Positions 18,343 to 26,438 of a DNA stretch of 44,164 nucleotides are shown in pieces. A program made the translations under genes and the position numbers. The notes under the pieces are model-generated. The model made no database searches and had not been told where the DNA came from. It saw only the letters and a list, made by a program, of their open reading frames with translations. Origin of the DNA: Oscillochloris sp. ZM17-4 (lineage in GTDB: Bacteria > Chloroflexota > Chloroflexia > Chloroflexales > Chloroflexaceae); NCBI RefSeq assembly GCF_019599295.1, contig NZ_JAIEWN010000003.1, forward strand, positions 55,497 to 99,660. Reading direction: 5' to 3'. Numbering within the stretch: position 1 is the stretch's first letter; the number at the start of each line of letters is the position of its first letter.

Positions 18343-20526
18343 TCACACCCATCCCATCGACCGCCACTCGGCGTAGCGCGCCCGCAGGCGCAGGCTGACC
18401 CTGGGCGCGACGCGGTCGGCCAGCCCGATCAGCGCCGCCTCGGCGCGCCGGCCGGACGCCCTGGCGATGGCCGCCGTCGCGGCGGCGGCGGTGAAGCGGG
18501 AGTAGTCGCCCATCCACTGGAGGATGCCCTGCGGGCCGAGCACCTTCCATGCGGCCAGCAGGATCTTCGGGTTGTGCCACATCATCCCCAGCAGCATGGG
18601 GTGGTAGTCGGCCCAGCGCATGCGATCCTGGAAGAAGCGGGTCGCCGTCTCGACGCCCATCTCGTGGAGCACGCGCATAAAGATGTTCTGGAGCCGGTTG
18701 ACATCATCGGCCTGCTCCCAGGGCTCCATAAAGCGGCTGAAGACCCAGTTGAGCGAGACGTTGACCTGGAAGGCGTTGATCGGGGCCATGTGCGTCGGGT
18801 CCAGCAGATCGTGGGACAGGGCGTAGTCGAGCAGGCCGGCGGTGCGGCGCAGGTTGCGCACGTGGGAGCCGAAGCCGCAGAAGGTGAGCGGGCTCTGCTG
18901 GGCCGCCGAGTCGCCCACAGGCAGCACGCCGGGGAGCAGGGGCGCCTCCTGGAGGCGCAGGCTGTGGCGGGCCGGGATGTAGCCGTAGACTGGCCTGGTG
19001 TGGCGGAAGGCCGGCCCCGGCTGCTTGTAGGTGGGCAGCAGGGTGAAGTACTGCTCGAACAGGTCGAGCATCGAGTAGCTGCGCGCGCTGTCGCGCCGGA
19101 TCGCCGAGTAGTAGAAGAGGTAGACGGTCAGCTCGTCGCCCCGGCCGGGGAAGCCCTCCCACATGAGCTGCTCTCCGCTCTGCGAGTCGGCCACGCTCAC
19201 CAGGATGTCGCCCAGGGTCGGGTCGTACTCCTGGGGGCCGTCGCCCTGGGCGAATCCGTGGGCCACCGTGCCGACGGTGGGGCAGACGCCGGCGAAGGGC
19301 CGGCCGGCGTGGCGAAGCAGGGCCAGGGGCGAGGTGCTGCCCATGCCGTCGAGCAGCAGGCGGGCGCTGTAGCGCTCGCCATCCCCGCGGCCCGCCGGCG
19401 CGAGCTCCACCTCGACGGTCGGCCGGTCGCCCGTGGAGACGCGCAGCTTGCGGAAGATCCGCCCGCTGAGCACCGTGCCGCCGGCATCCTCCAGCTTGCG
19501 CCGCATCAGCCGCAGCAGCGCCGACGCGTCGATGGCCACGTTCAGCACCTCGGGCAGCCACAGGTCGGTGGATGGCACGTCGCTGTGTTTGCCACTGTGG
19601 AAGCGCACCAGCCCGTCGCGGTACTCGCGCATCACCACGGCGTCTAGGTCGTCCCAGCTCACCACGCCCGTCCCGACGAGCGCATCCAGCTCGGCCCGGC
19701 TGATATTCCACTCGCGGTGTGCGCAGCCCACCTCGCTGCGGTCGAAGACCATCACCTTGCGGCCGTAGCGCGCCGCCATCACCGCCGCGTGGAGCAGGCC
19801 GAGCCCGCCGCCGGCGTAGATCAGGTCGAAGTCGGGGGTCGGCGTCGGCTCGCCCGCGACCTCATAGACCGAGGCGTCGTAGGCCCCGCGCATGATCTGC
19901 TCCCAGCCGGCCTCCAGGCGCGCCACGCGCTCCAGGTGCTCGATGGCGCCCATCTCCAGGAAGTGCTCGACCGTCTGCGGGTAGCGCGGCCGGAGCTGGT
20001 CGATGAGCGCGGCCTGGGCCGCGCTCACGCTCCGCGAGACCAGCGCCGGCCCGCCGGTGTCATCGTCGTCATCGTCATCGCCTGCGATCATCAGGGCCGG
20101 CTCGCGCACGAGGCGCCGGCGCAGCTCCGCGCTCAGCTCGGCGTAGCACGCCGCGACCCGGCGGCGCAGCTCGCCCCCCAGGCGCATCTGTCGCCAGGGC
20201 CACGCCGGGCCGGGGCTATCGAGCACCACCTCAACCTCGGCGTGGGTCGATACCGCCCCGTCGTGGAGGGTGATCGTCAGCGTGGCCCGGGTGCCCTGGC
20301 CGGTCACCGGCGCGGCCTCCCAGCGCATCTGGTCGCCTGCCGGGCTGTCGGCGCGCATATCGATGCGGTAGAGGTCGCTGTCATAGCGCCAGAGCGTGCC
20401 GAGCGACTCCCATCCGCCGGGGAGCTTGGGCCAGATCTGGGCATCCCTGAGCAGATCGGCCGCCAGATCGTGGGGGGCTGGGAGCTCAAGGTAGGCGCGA
20501 TAGCGTGTCTTCATGCGGGGATTCAC
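18343..20526 (-). CDS. cruA: CruA/CruP-type lycopene cyclase family flavoprotein
   Basis: A large FAD/NAD(P)-dependent protein of 727 residues. DLIYAGGGLGLLHAAVMA (around 225-245) is the dinucleotide fold. CAHREWNISRAELDALVGTG is the EWNISRxEL block I associate with CruA and CruP. LLDGMGSTSPLALL and GDSAAQQSPLTFCGFG are later FAD contacts. In green bacteria and some cyanobacteria CruA cyclises lycopene to gamma- or beta-carotene; CruP is a paralogue with disputed activity, so the substrate is inferred. The first ~165 residues (RYRAYLELPAPHDLAADLL ...) look like an SRPBCC/polyketide-cyclase-type lipid pocket, joined by an Asp run (DDDDDDD, near 20063-20083). The start is GTG 20526 (AGGAG 3 bp before) or ATG 20514. 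It is last in a leftward gene set with gatD and proA. Confidence 0.8.
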   Translation of the reverse strand: MNPRMKTRYRAYLELPAPHDLAADLLRDAQIWPKLPGGWESLGTLWRYDSDLYRIDMRADSPAGDQMRWEAAPVTGQGTRATLTITLHDGAVSTHAEVEVVLDSPGPAWPWRQMRLGGELRRRVAACYAELSAELRRRLVREPALMIAGDDDDDDDTGGPALVSRSVSAAQAALIDQLRPRYPQTVEHFLEMGAIEHLERVARLEAGWEQIMRGAYDASVYEVAGEPTPTPDFDLIYAGGGLGLLHAAVMAARYGRKVMVFDRSEVGCAHREWNISRAELDALVGTGVVSWDDLDAVVMREYRDGLVRFHSGKHSDVPSTDLWLPEVLNVAIDASALLRLMRRKLEDAGGTVLSGRIFRKLRVSTGDRPTVEVELAPAGRGDGERYSARLLLDGMGSTSPLALLRHAGRPFAGVCPTVGTVAHGFAQGDGPQEYDPTLGDILVSVADSQSGEQLMWEGFPGRGDELTVYLFYYSAIRRDSARSYSMLDLFEQYFTLLPTYKQPGPAFRHTRPVYGYIPARHSLRLQEAPLLPGVLPVGDSAAQQSPLTFCGFGSHVRNLRRTAGLLDYALSHDLLDPTHMAPINAFQVNVSLNWVFSRFMEPWEQADDVNRLQNIFMRVLHEMGVETATRFFQDRMRWADYHPMLLGMMWHNPKILLAAWKVLGPQGILQWMGDYSRFTAAAATAAIARASGRRAEAALIGLADRVAPRVSLRLRARYAEWRSMGWV

Positions 20527-20549
20527 TTTCTCCTACGCGACAAACACGT

Positions 20550-20594
20550 GGGGCACAGCGGCATAGAGACGCGGGCTCTATACCTCTGTGCCCC
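20550..20594. repeat. imperfect hairpin upstream of cruA
   Basis: 20550-20568 pairs with 20576-20594 (GGGGCACAG ... ATAGAG / CTCTAT ... CTGTGCCCC), 19 bp with two mismatches, loop GCGCGGG-like 7 nt. It lies between the small upstream gene and cruA, so it could attenuate or stabilise the operon mRNA. Confidence 0.5.
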
Positions 20595-20614
20595 TGAACA
20601 TCTGGCGGGTATCG

Positions 20615-20893
20615 TCACAGTCCGGTGATTCCGCTGCCTCCCTTTCCGGCGCGGCGGATTCGCTCGATGGTGCCCCACCCCGCCCGGGCCGGCGCGCGGC
20701 TCGGCGCGAGCCCGTGGGATACAAGCTTGGCGGTGTCGCGCCAGCCGGTCGCCGGCTCGGGGTCGTCGGCCGGCTGCTCGGCTCCCTCGGCCATCAGGCT
20801 CATAATCACCGCGACTGCGGCGGCGGCCTCCTCACTCGTCGGGTCGGCGGAACCGGGCGTGGCGATGATCTGGATCTGGAGAGGTGTGCTCAT
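20615..20893 (-). CDS. small protein, acyl-CoA carboxylase epsilon-like
   Basis: A 92-residue protein. A beta-rich start (LQIQIIATPGSADP) and a helix (TSEEAAAAVAVIMSLMAEG) are followed by an Asp/Glu/Pro linker and a basic tail with Trp residues (TGWRDTAKLVSHGLAPSRA). This pattern, SxEEAAAxxAxxxxL ... W ... R, resembles the short epsilon-type subunits found with biotin-dependent acyl-CoA carboxylases in actinobacteria and Chloroflexota. No carboxylase gene is in the window, so the assignment is tentative. It starts 7 nt downstream of the gatD-like stop and is clearly in that transcript. Confidence 0.6.
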   Translation of the reverse strand: MSTPLQIQIIATPGSADPTSEEAAAAVAVIMSLMAEGAEQPADDPEPATGWRDTAKLVSHGLAPSRAPARAGWGTIERIRRAGKGGSGITGL

Positions 20894-20900
20894 AGTATGC

Positions 20901-21695
20901 TCACAGCAGTCGGCTCGTCATCGTCTGCTGGGCGCGCAGCTCCAGCGACGCGTCGAGGGGGGCGATGGCCACATCCGCGCCGTAGCGGCGGCGCATGGCC
21001 AGGTCGATCAGGTGGTCGGTGAGCTGCGGGTTCTTCGGCAGCAGCGAGCCGTGCAGGTAGCAGCCGATGGTGTTGCGGTAGATCGCGCCGCCGCGGCCAT
21101 CCTCGCCGCTGTCGCCGTGGCCGGACAGGACGCGCCCCAGGCTGCGCACCCCCGGCCCGTGGTAGGTGCGCCCGCTGTGGTTCTCGAAGCCCACCAGACG
21201 GACAGGAGTTGGGGGTTGGGGGTTGGGGGTTGGCACGAAAGACCCAGCCCCCAACCCCCAACCCCCAACCCCTACCTCAATCACAATATTCCCGATCAGG
21301 CGCCTGCTGCCGCCGACGGTGTGGACATCGAGGGCGCCGAGGCCCGGCAGGCGCTCGCCGGTGTGGGTGATGAAGTAGTGGCCGAGCAGCTGGTAGCCGC
21401 CACAGATCGCCAGCAGCACCAGCCCGTCGTCGATCGCGGCGCGCAGCCCCGGCCCCTGGCGCTCCAGCAGGTCGGCGGCGATCAGCGACTGCCCGCTGTC
21501 CTGCCCACCGCCGAAGAAGGCCAGGTCGAAGCCGGCCCAGTCCACGCTATCCCCCGGCTCCACCGGCGTCACCTCCAGGGCGATCCCGCGCCAGGCGCAG
21601 CGCTGCCGCAGGGCGATCACGTTGCCGCGATCTCCATACACGTTCATCTCGGCGGGGTAGAGGTGGGCGAGCTTTAAGATAGAGGGTTGTATCAT
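20901..21695 (-). CDS. gatD: GatD/CobQ-like glutamine amidotransferase
   Basis: A class I glutamine amidotransferase of 264 residues from ATG 21695; the longer frame to 21815 runs through a palindrome. LLAICGGYQLLGHYF carries the nucleophile Cys, and GCYLHGSLLPKNPQLTDHLI carries the catalytic His in the form typical of GatD, which supplies ammonia to MurT for amidation of the lipid II D-Glu. NVYGDRGNVIALRQR and GGGQDSGQSLIAADLL also match. murT is not in the window, so another acceptor (CobQ-like) is possible. Just before VGFENHSGRTYHG there is an in-frame insertion of ~22 residues (VGVGGWGLGAGSFVPTPNPQ then PPTP) encoded by two facing GTTGGGG heptamer arrays. A 7-nt gap separates it from the next gene. 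Confidence 0.85.
   Translation of the reverse strand: MIQPSILKLAHLYPAEMNVYGDRGNVIALRQRCAWRGIALEVTPVEPGDSVDWAGFDLAFFGGGQDSGQSLIAADLLERQGPGLRAAIDDGLVLLAICGGYQLLGHYFITHTGERLPGLGALDVHTVGGSRRLIGNIVIEVGVGGWGLGAGSFVPTPNPQPPTPVRLVGFENHSGRTYHGPGVRSLGRVLSGHGDSGEDGRGGAIYRNTIGCYLHGSLLPKNPQLTDHLIDLAMRRRYGADVAIAPLDASLELRAQQTMTSRLL
21208..21272. repeat. facing heptamer arrays inside gatD
   Basis: GTTGGGG units (21208-21233, three and a partial) face CCCCCAA units (21248-21272, three and a partial) across a 14-bp loop. The whole lies in frame in gatD and makes a Gly/Trp then Pro/Thr/Asn segment. Confidence 0.92.
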
Positions 21696-21708
21696 GGGAT
21701 TGTCGTTG

Positions 21709-21781
21709 GGGCGCAGCAGGGGCCGCGCCCGATGCATATGAGGTCGCTGGGCTACTCGGAGGCGCGGCCCCTGCTGCGCCC
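21709..21781. repeat. REP-like palindrome, long variant
   Basis: 21-bp perfect arms, 21709-21729 and 21761-21781, with a 31-bp centre. The ends (GGGCGCAGCAG ... CTGCTGCGCCCTTAC) match the 37-bp elements at 18302 and 31125. It occupies the proA-gatD gap. Confidence 0.75.
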
Positions 21782-21792
21782 TTACCGCACGC

Positions 21793-23064
21793 TTACGCCC
21801 GCACGCTATAGTCACCGACGGCCACCCACCGATAGGTCGTCAGCTCCCTCAGCCCCATCGGCCCGCGGGCGTGCAGCTTCTGGGTGCTGACGGCCACCTC
21901 GGCGCCGAGGCCGAACTGGCCCCCGTCGTTGAACCGCGTGCTGGCGTTGACGAACACTGCCGCGCTGTCCACCTCGCGCACAAAGCGCTCGGCCGCCGCC
22001 GCGTCCTCCGTGAGGATGGCGTCGCTGTGCGTGCCGTAGGCTGCGATATGGTCGAGGGCCATATCGAGCCCGTCCACCACGCGCACCGACAGGATCAGGG
22101 CCATAAACTCGGTGCCGAAGTCGTCCGGCCCGGCGGGCACGATCCGCCAGCCCGCGGCGCCGGGCGCGTCGGCCAGGATGCCCAGCGCCTCCGCGTCGCA
22201 GCGCAGCTCGACCCCGGCGGCGCACAGCGACTCGGCCACCGGCGGCAGCAGGGCCGGGGCGGCCTCGCGCTGCACCAGGAGCGTGTCGAGGCTGTTGCAG
22301 ACGCTCGGGCGCTGCACCTTGGCGTTGTGGATGAGCGGCACGGCGCGCGCCACGTCCGCCGTCGCGTCGGCGTAGATGTGGCAGACCCCGATGCCGCCGG
22401 TGATCACCGGGATGGTGGCGTTCTCTAGGCAGAAGCGGTGCAGGCCGCCGCCGCCGCGCGGGATGATCATATCGACATAACGATCTAGGCACAGCAGCCC
22501 GCGCACCAGCTCGCGGTCGGGGTCGGTGATGCTCTGGACGGCGTCGGCGGGCAGCCCGCAGCGCCCCAGGGCCACGCCGATTGCCTCAGTGATCGCGGCC
22601 ACGCTGCGGGCGATATCGCTGCCGCCGCGCAGGATGGAGGCGTTGCCCGTCTTCATGCAGAGCGCGGCGATATCGACCGTCACATTCGGCCGGGCCTCAT
22701 AGATCACGCCGACCACGCCGAGCGGCGTGCGCCGCTTGTGCAGGCGCAGGCCGTTGGGCAGATCGGCCGCGTCAAACAGCTCGCCCACCGGGTCGGGCAG
22801 CCCGGCCACGCTGCGCGTGTCGGCGGCGATCACCTCCAGCCGCGCCGGCGTGAGTAGCATGCGGTCGAGCAGCGCGGGGCTGGTGCCGGCGGCGCGCGCC
22901 GCATCCATATCATCGCCGTTCGCGGCCAGGATCGCCTCCTGCCGCTCGATCAGGACATCGGCGATCATCAGGAGCGCCGCGTCCTTCTCTGCGCGTCCCA
23001 GGCGGGCCAGCTGCCGCGCCGCCGCCTTCGCCCGCCGGCCGATCTGCTCAAGGTCGCCGCTCAT
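21793..23064 (-). CDS. proA: glutamate-5-semialdehyde dehydrogenase
   Basis: NADPH-dependent gamma-glutamyl phosphate reductase, second step of proline synthesis. The 423 residues are standard. Motifs in order: [72 protein letters not shown] with the catalytic Cys, [10 protein letters not shown] and [20 protein letters not shown] near the end. All are intact. Its ATG overlaps the TGA of the small membrane protein upstream in an ATGA junction, and gatD follows after 97 bp holding a palindrome. proB, the usual partner, is absent from the window. Confidence 0.96.
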   Translation of the reverse strand: MSGDLEQIGRRAKAAARQLARLGRAEKDAALLMIADVLIERQEAILAANGDDMDAARAAGTSPALLDRMLLTPARLEVIAADTRSVAGLPDPVGELFDAADLPNGLRLHKRRTPLGVVGVIYEARPNVTVDIAALCMKTGNASILRGGSDIARSVAAITEAIGVALGRCGLPADAVQSITDPDRELVRGLLCLDRYVDMIIPRGGGGLHRFCLENATIPVITGGIGVCHIYADATADVARAVPLIHNAKVQRPSVCNSLDTLLVQREAAPALLPPVAESLCAAGVELRCDAEALGILADAPGAAGWRIVPAGPDDFGTEFMALILSVRVVDGLDMALDHIAAYGTHSDAILTEDAAAAERFVREVDSAAVFVNASTRFNDGGQFGLGAEVAVSTQKLHARGPMGLRELTTYRWVAVGDYSVRA

Positions 23065-23393
23065 CGTCGCTCCTTCGTGCGCGCCCGCTCCTCGGCCACC
23101 ATCTCGCGGGCGCGGCGCAGCTTCTCGCCCATCTCGCCGCCCGTGTAGGACCGCACCATCATCAGCAGGCTCACGCCGATCAGCGCCACCCCCAGCATGC
23201 TAGAGACCTGCACCAGCTGCGCGCCCGCGCCGGCAGACGCGAGCCCGTTGCTCAGGGCGAACATGGCGAAGGCCGCAGCGCTGAACCCGAATGCGCTGCG
23301 CCGAGAAGATCGGGCGGGCGCCCGGCGCGTCATCGCCGCCAGGGCTATGGCCATCGCCGCTGCGGCGATCACACGAATCATAAAAACGCTCAT
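23061..23393 (-). CDS. small membrane protein preceding proA
   Basis: A protein of 110 residues with no recognised family. A possible first TM ([16 protein letters not shown], 6-21) is followed by a basic loop and two further hydrophobic stretches ([21 protein letters not shown] and [14 protein letters not shown]). The C-terminal cytoplasmic tail ([20 protein letters not shown]) is highly charged and probably helical. Its stop overlaps proA by 4 nt. An extended -10 (TGGTACAAT) lies about 40 bp upstream, so it is the probable first gene of the leftward operon. Confidence 0.72.
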   Translation of the reverse strand: MSVFMIRVIAAAAMAIALAAMTRRAPARSSRRSAFGFSAAAFAMFALSNGLASAGAGAQLVQVSSMLGVALIGVSLLMMVRSYTGGEMGEKLRRAREMVAEERARTKERR

Positions 23394-23433
23394 GTCACAT
23401 CCTCAATATGCGATATGCGAGCACTATGCGCGT

Positions 23434-23439
23434 ATTGTA
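23434..23439 (-). promoter_or_regulatory. extended -10 for the leftward proA operon
   Basis: Minus-strand TGGTACAAT, hexamer TACAAT at 23439-23434. No good -35 is evident. The distance to the ATG at 23393 is about 40 bp. Confidence 0.4.
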
Positions 23440-23507
23440 CCATTAGTGGCGTCACAGACTTGCCAGCGGCGGCGCATCAGCATACAATAGCGCAGCCCCT
23501 TTACGTG

Positions 23508-23577
23508 CCCGCCATTTCGCGTTCGCGCCGTTTCGCGTCCGTGTCCTTCGCGCCATTTCGCGCCCTTCGTGTTTCAA
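23508..23577. repeat. degenerate CCNTTCGCG short repeats
   Basis: Upstream of the amidohydrolase, CCATTTCGCG, CCGTTTCGCG, CCTTCGCG, CCATTTCGCG and CCCTTCGTG recur at irregular spacing. The purpose is unknown; they could be remnants of an older dispersed repeat. Confidence 0.55.
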
Positions 23578-23599
23578 ACGCCCCGGAGCCCAGGTGCCC

Positions 23600-24931
23600 A
23601 TGTACGACCTCCTCATCCGCGGCGCAGGCCTGCTCCAGATCGACGGGGCCGCCGCCAGCCTGCTGCCCGGGCACGACATCGCCGTGCGGGCCGGGCGCAT
23701 CGTCGCCGTCGCCCCCGCGATCAGCCCCGGCCTCGCCGCCGAGGTGATCGACGCGGCCGGCATGCTCGCCGCGCCCGGCCTGGTCAACGCGCACGCCCAC
23801 GCCGCAATGGGCCTCTTCCGCGGCGTCGCCGAGGATGTGCCGGTCGATGTGTGGTTCAACCAGCGCATCTGGCCGATGGAGACGAACCTCACCCCTGAGG
23901 ATATCTACTGGGGCACGCTGCTGGGCATCGCCGAGATGATCGAGGCCGGCGTCACCTCCTTCGCCGATCACTACTTCGCCATGGACGAGGTCGCCCGCGC
24001 CGTGGACGAGTCCGGCGTGCGCGCCCTGCTGGCCTGGACGGTATTCAGCGGCCCCGACGAGGAACATCAGCTCCAGGACACGCTGGCCTTCGCCGCGCAC
24101 TGGCATGGCGCGGCCGGCGGACGGATCCGCACCTGCCTCGGCCCGCACTCGCCCTACACCTGCACGCCGGGCTTCCTCTCGCTGGTCTCCTCCGCCGCCC
24201 GCGCCTCGGGCCTCGGCATCCATATCCATCTCTCCGAGACGGCTGAGCAGGTCTCCCAGAGCCTCGCCGCCCATGGCAAGACGCCAGTCGCCCTCGCGCG
24301 CGACGCCGGCCTGTTCGAGGTGCCGGCCCTGGTCGCCCACGCGGCGCACCTCACCGCCGAGGATATCGCGGTCTTTGCCGATTGCGGCGTGGCCGTCGCG
24401 GCCTGCCCGAAGACCGAGATGAAGCTGGGGGTCGGCGTGACGCCGGTGGTGGATCTGCTGGGCGCGGGGGTTGCGGTGGGCCTGGGGAGCGACGGGGCGG
24501 CCAGCAACAGCAGCTACGATATTTTAGAGGCGGCCCGGCTGATCGCCCTGCTGGAGAAGCACTCCCGGCGCGACGCGCAGGTGCTGCCGGTGGGCGCGGC
24601 CCTCGGCCTGGCCACCGCCGGCGGCGCCCGCTGCCTCGGCCTGGGCGGGGCCGTCGGCGCGCTCCAGGTCGGCATGCAGGCCGACATCGCCCTGCTGCGC
24701 CTTGACGCGCCGCACATGCAGCCGGCCCACGATCTCCCGGCGGCCCTGCTCTACAGCGCCCAGCCGGCCGACGTGGACACGCTGATCGTCGCCGGGCGCG
24801 TGCTCATGCGCGGCAGGCGGCTGCTCACCATCGACAAGGGGCGCGTGCTGCGCGAGGTGTCCGCCCGCGCGGGCCGGCTCACCCGGCGCCGCGCCGGCGA
24901 GCAGGTGGCGACCTACCCCGAGGCGTCCTAG
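23600..24931 (+). CDS. amidohydrolase, MtaD/SAH-deaminase-like
   Basis: A metal-dependent deaminase of the ATZ/TRZ subgroup, 443 residues from ATG 23600. GTG 23594 with GGAG 5 bp upstream is an equal alternative. Metal ligands and motifs: HAHAAMGLFRGVAEDVPVD (HxH), HSPYTCTP, HIHLSETAEQV, AHAAHLTAEDI and GVAVGLGSDGAASNSSYDIL with the catalytic Asp. The pattern matches 5-methylthioadenosine/S-adenosylhomocysteine deaminases, which make inosine derivatives in the methyl cycle. Chlorohydrolase or guanine-deaminase relatives cannot be ruled out. It is divergent from the proA operon and convergent with two tiny membrane proteins. Confidence 0.85.
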   Translation: MYDLLIRGAGLLQIDGAAASLLPGHDIAVRAGRIVAVAPAISPGLAAEVIDAAGMLAAPGLVNAHAHAAMGLFRGVAEDVPVDVWFNQRIWPMETNLTPEDIYWGTLLGIAEMIEAGVTSFADHYFAMDEVARAVDESGVRALLAWTVFSGPDEEHQLQDTLAFAAHWHGAAGGRIRTCLGPHSPYTCTPGFLSLVSSAARASGLGIHIHLSETAEQVSQSLAAHGKTPVALARDAGLFEVPALVAHAAHLTAEDIAVFADCGVAVAACPKTEMKLGVGVTPVVDLLGAGVAVGLGSDGAASNSSYDILEAARLIALLEKHSRRDAQVLPVGAALGLATAGGARCLGLGGAVGALQVGMQADIALLRLDAPHMQPAHDLPAALLYSAQPADVDTLIVAGRVLMRGRRLLTIDKGRVLREVSARAGRLTRRRAGEQVATYPEAS

Positions 24932-24935
24932 CCCG

Positions 24936-25133
24936 TCACCGTATCTTGCGCCAGCGCATCAGGCCATACTGGGCCGCGCAGATGACCGCCCCGATCACCA
25001 CGAGGGCGGCGATCCGCGCCGGCCACCCGGCGTGGCCGACCCACACCTCAAGCAGGATGGCACCCAGCCCGATGGCCAGCCCCATGATTGCTGCCTCAGC
25101 ATAGCGTCGATCCACGCGTCCCTCACTCCCCAT
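24936..25133 (-). CDS. tiny two-TM membrane protein
   Basis: A protein of 65 residues. A charged N-terminus (MGSEGRVDRRYAEA) is followed by two TM helices (IMGLAIGLGAILLEVWVG and IAALVVIGAVICAAQYGLM) and a basic end WRKIR, so both ends are probably cytoplasmic. No family recognised. The frame overlaps the end of the 59-residue gene upstream by 11 nt, and the pair is probably translated together. Its stop is 5 nt from the stop of the convergent amidohydrolase. Confidence 0.65.
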   Translation of the reverse strand: MGSEGRVDRRYAEAAIMGLAIGLGAILLEVWVGHAGWPARIAALVVIGAVICAAQYGLMRWRKIR

Positions 25134-25302
25134 TCCCTACGTCGCGGCCCTGCCCGATGGAGTAGTTATTCGTGTCGGTCGTCGGCGGCTCGCCGGCCTT
25201 CTGCACGATCACCCCGAGCTGAATGAGCACCCAGAAGGTGCCCCACCCGATGGCGGTGAGCAGCAGGATGCCGGCGATGATCATGAGGATGATCAGTGTC
25301 AT
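25123..25302 (-). CDS. 59-residue single-TM protein
   Basis: A short gene below usual length limits. ATG 25302 is preceded on the minus strand by AAGGAG 6 bp upstream, an excellent site. The product starts with a strongly hydrophobic helix (TLIILMIIAGILLLTAIGW then GTFWVLIQLGVIVQKAGEPP) and ends in a polar tail (TTDTNNYSIGQGRDVGNGE). It overlaps the next tiny membrane gene by 11 nt. The function is unknown; a small subunit of a membrane complex or a regulator peptide are possibilities I cannot separate. Confidence 0.7.
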   Translation of the reverse strand: MTLIILMIIAGILLLTAIGWGTFWVLIQLGVIVQKAGEPPTTDTNNYSIGQGRDVGNGE

Positions 25303-25386
25303 TGGGGTCTCCTTGGATAGCGCGCACCTTCGGCGGCGGGCGTTGCCTAGTTGCCATTAACGCCATTGATTGTACGCACAGACTCA

Positions 25387-26244
25387 TTATTTTGTCGCAG
25401 GCGCCCAGCTGATCATCGCCGCATGAGTCGGCTGTGCGCGCAGGGAGAGCCTCCCGTCATCCCTCGGCGACAGCAGATCCTCCGCCGCCGCCGCGATGCG
25501 GGCGTCGCGATCTGGCTGCGGGGAGAGCCGCAGACGGTGGCGGATCTCCTCGATCGCCTCGCCCATGTCGGCGAAGCGGAAGGAGCCCGGGATGGGCAGC
25601 AGCTCCAGCGAGGCGTAGATCCCCAGCTGGTGCAGGCAGGCCAGCGCCTCGATGGCGGCGGGCAGCGCCAGCCGCCGCTCGCCGTGGACCCGCTCCCAGA
25701 ACGCCGCGAGGGCGTAGCCGGGGTGGCGCAGCCCCAGGTAGAGGTGGCAAGATCGCCGCGCCGCGCCGTCTATGGCCCGGAGGAACGGGCCGACCTCGGC
25801 CACGCCGTAGACGACGTGGGCGGAGATCACCACATCGCCGCGGATCGGCCGCTCGGGCGGCCAGCGCTCCGCGCGCACGGTCACATTGCGCAGCCCCTCG
25901 GCCGGGATCAGCTGCTCCATCTCGGCGCGCATCGCCGCCGACGGCTCGACGGCGATCACCTCGCGCACCGCCGCCGCCAGGGCCGGCATGTAGCGCCCGG
26001 TGCCCGCGCCGACATCGATCACCGTGTCGTCGGGGCGCAGGCGGGGCAGCAGGGCGCGCATAAAGCTGTCGGGCTGGGGCTGGCGCTGGCTCGCCGCCGC
26101 GAAGCGCCTGGCCCGCCCGGCCCACGGGTCGGCGTGCCGCCCGAATGAGGGGTCGGTCGCTGCCTCGCCCTGCGCCCGCTCGGCCTCGTACATCTGCCGC
26201 CAGATCGCCAGCCAGTCTTGGCCGCCCGCCTGCACTCCGCTCAT
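25387..26244 (-). CDS. class I SAM-dependent methyltransferase
   Basis: A protein of 285 residues with a Rossmann-like methyltransferase domain. Motif I is DDTVIDVGAGTGRYMPALAA (about 90-110). The acidic end of beta 2 is VIAVEPSAAMRAEM, and RPIRGDVVISAHVVYGV corresponds to motifs II/III. The N-terminal ~80 residues are helical and the C-terminal third (SLELLPIPGSFRFADMGEAI) may form the substrate lid. The acceptor substrate is not predictable. It is divergent from the RodZ-like gene and upstream of the two tiny membrane genes, with an 84-bp gap. Confidence 0.85.
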   Translation of the reverse strand: MSGVQAGGQDWLAIWRQMYEAERAQGEAATDPSFGRHADPWAGRARRFAAASQRQPQPDSFMRALLPRLRPDDTVIDVGAGTGRYMPALAAAVREVIAVEPSAAMRAEMEQLIPAEGLRNVTVRAERWPPERPIRGDVVISAHVVYGVAEVGPFLRAIDGAARRSCHLYLGLRHPGYALAAFWERVHGERRLALPAAIEALACLHQLGIYASLELLPIPGSFRFADMGEAIEEIRHRLRLSPQPDRDARIAAAAEDLLSPRDDGRLSLRAQPTHAAMISWAPATK

Positions 26245-26290
26245 GGGTCGCTCCTCCGCGCTCTAATCATCTGAAGAGGCCGTACCCTGC

Positions 26291-26310
26291 CAGTATGGTA
26301 TAATATGGCA
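26291..26310 (+). promoter_or_regulatory. extended -10 in a near-palindrome upstream of the RodZ-like gene
   Basis: TGGTATAAT contains TATAAT at 26299-26304. It is embedded in TGCCA-GTAT ... ATA-TGGCA (26288-26310), an imperfect dyad. The downstream ATG at 26439 leaves a ~125-nt leader. Confidence 0.45.
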
Positions 26311-26438
26311 GATGTAGCAAGACCATAACACAATAGGGATGTGATGTGTGGTGGCGCGGCATACCCTGGCCGTCGCTGCTGTTATCAACGAGTGAAGGCC
26401 GCCTCACGCTGTGAGCGCGCCCATGAGGTTCCCCTGTC

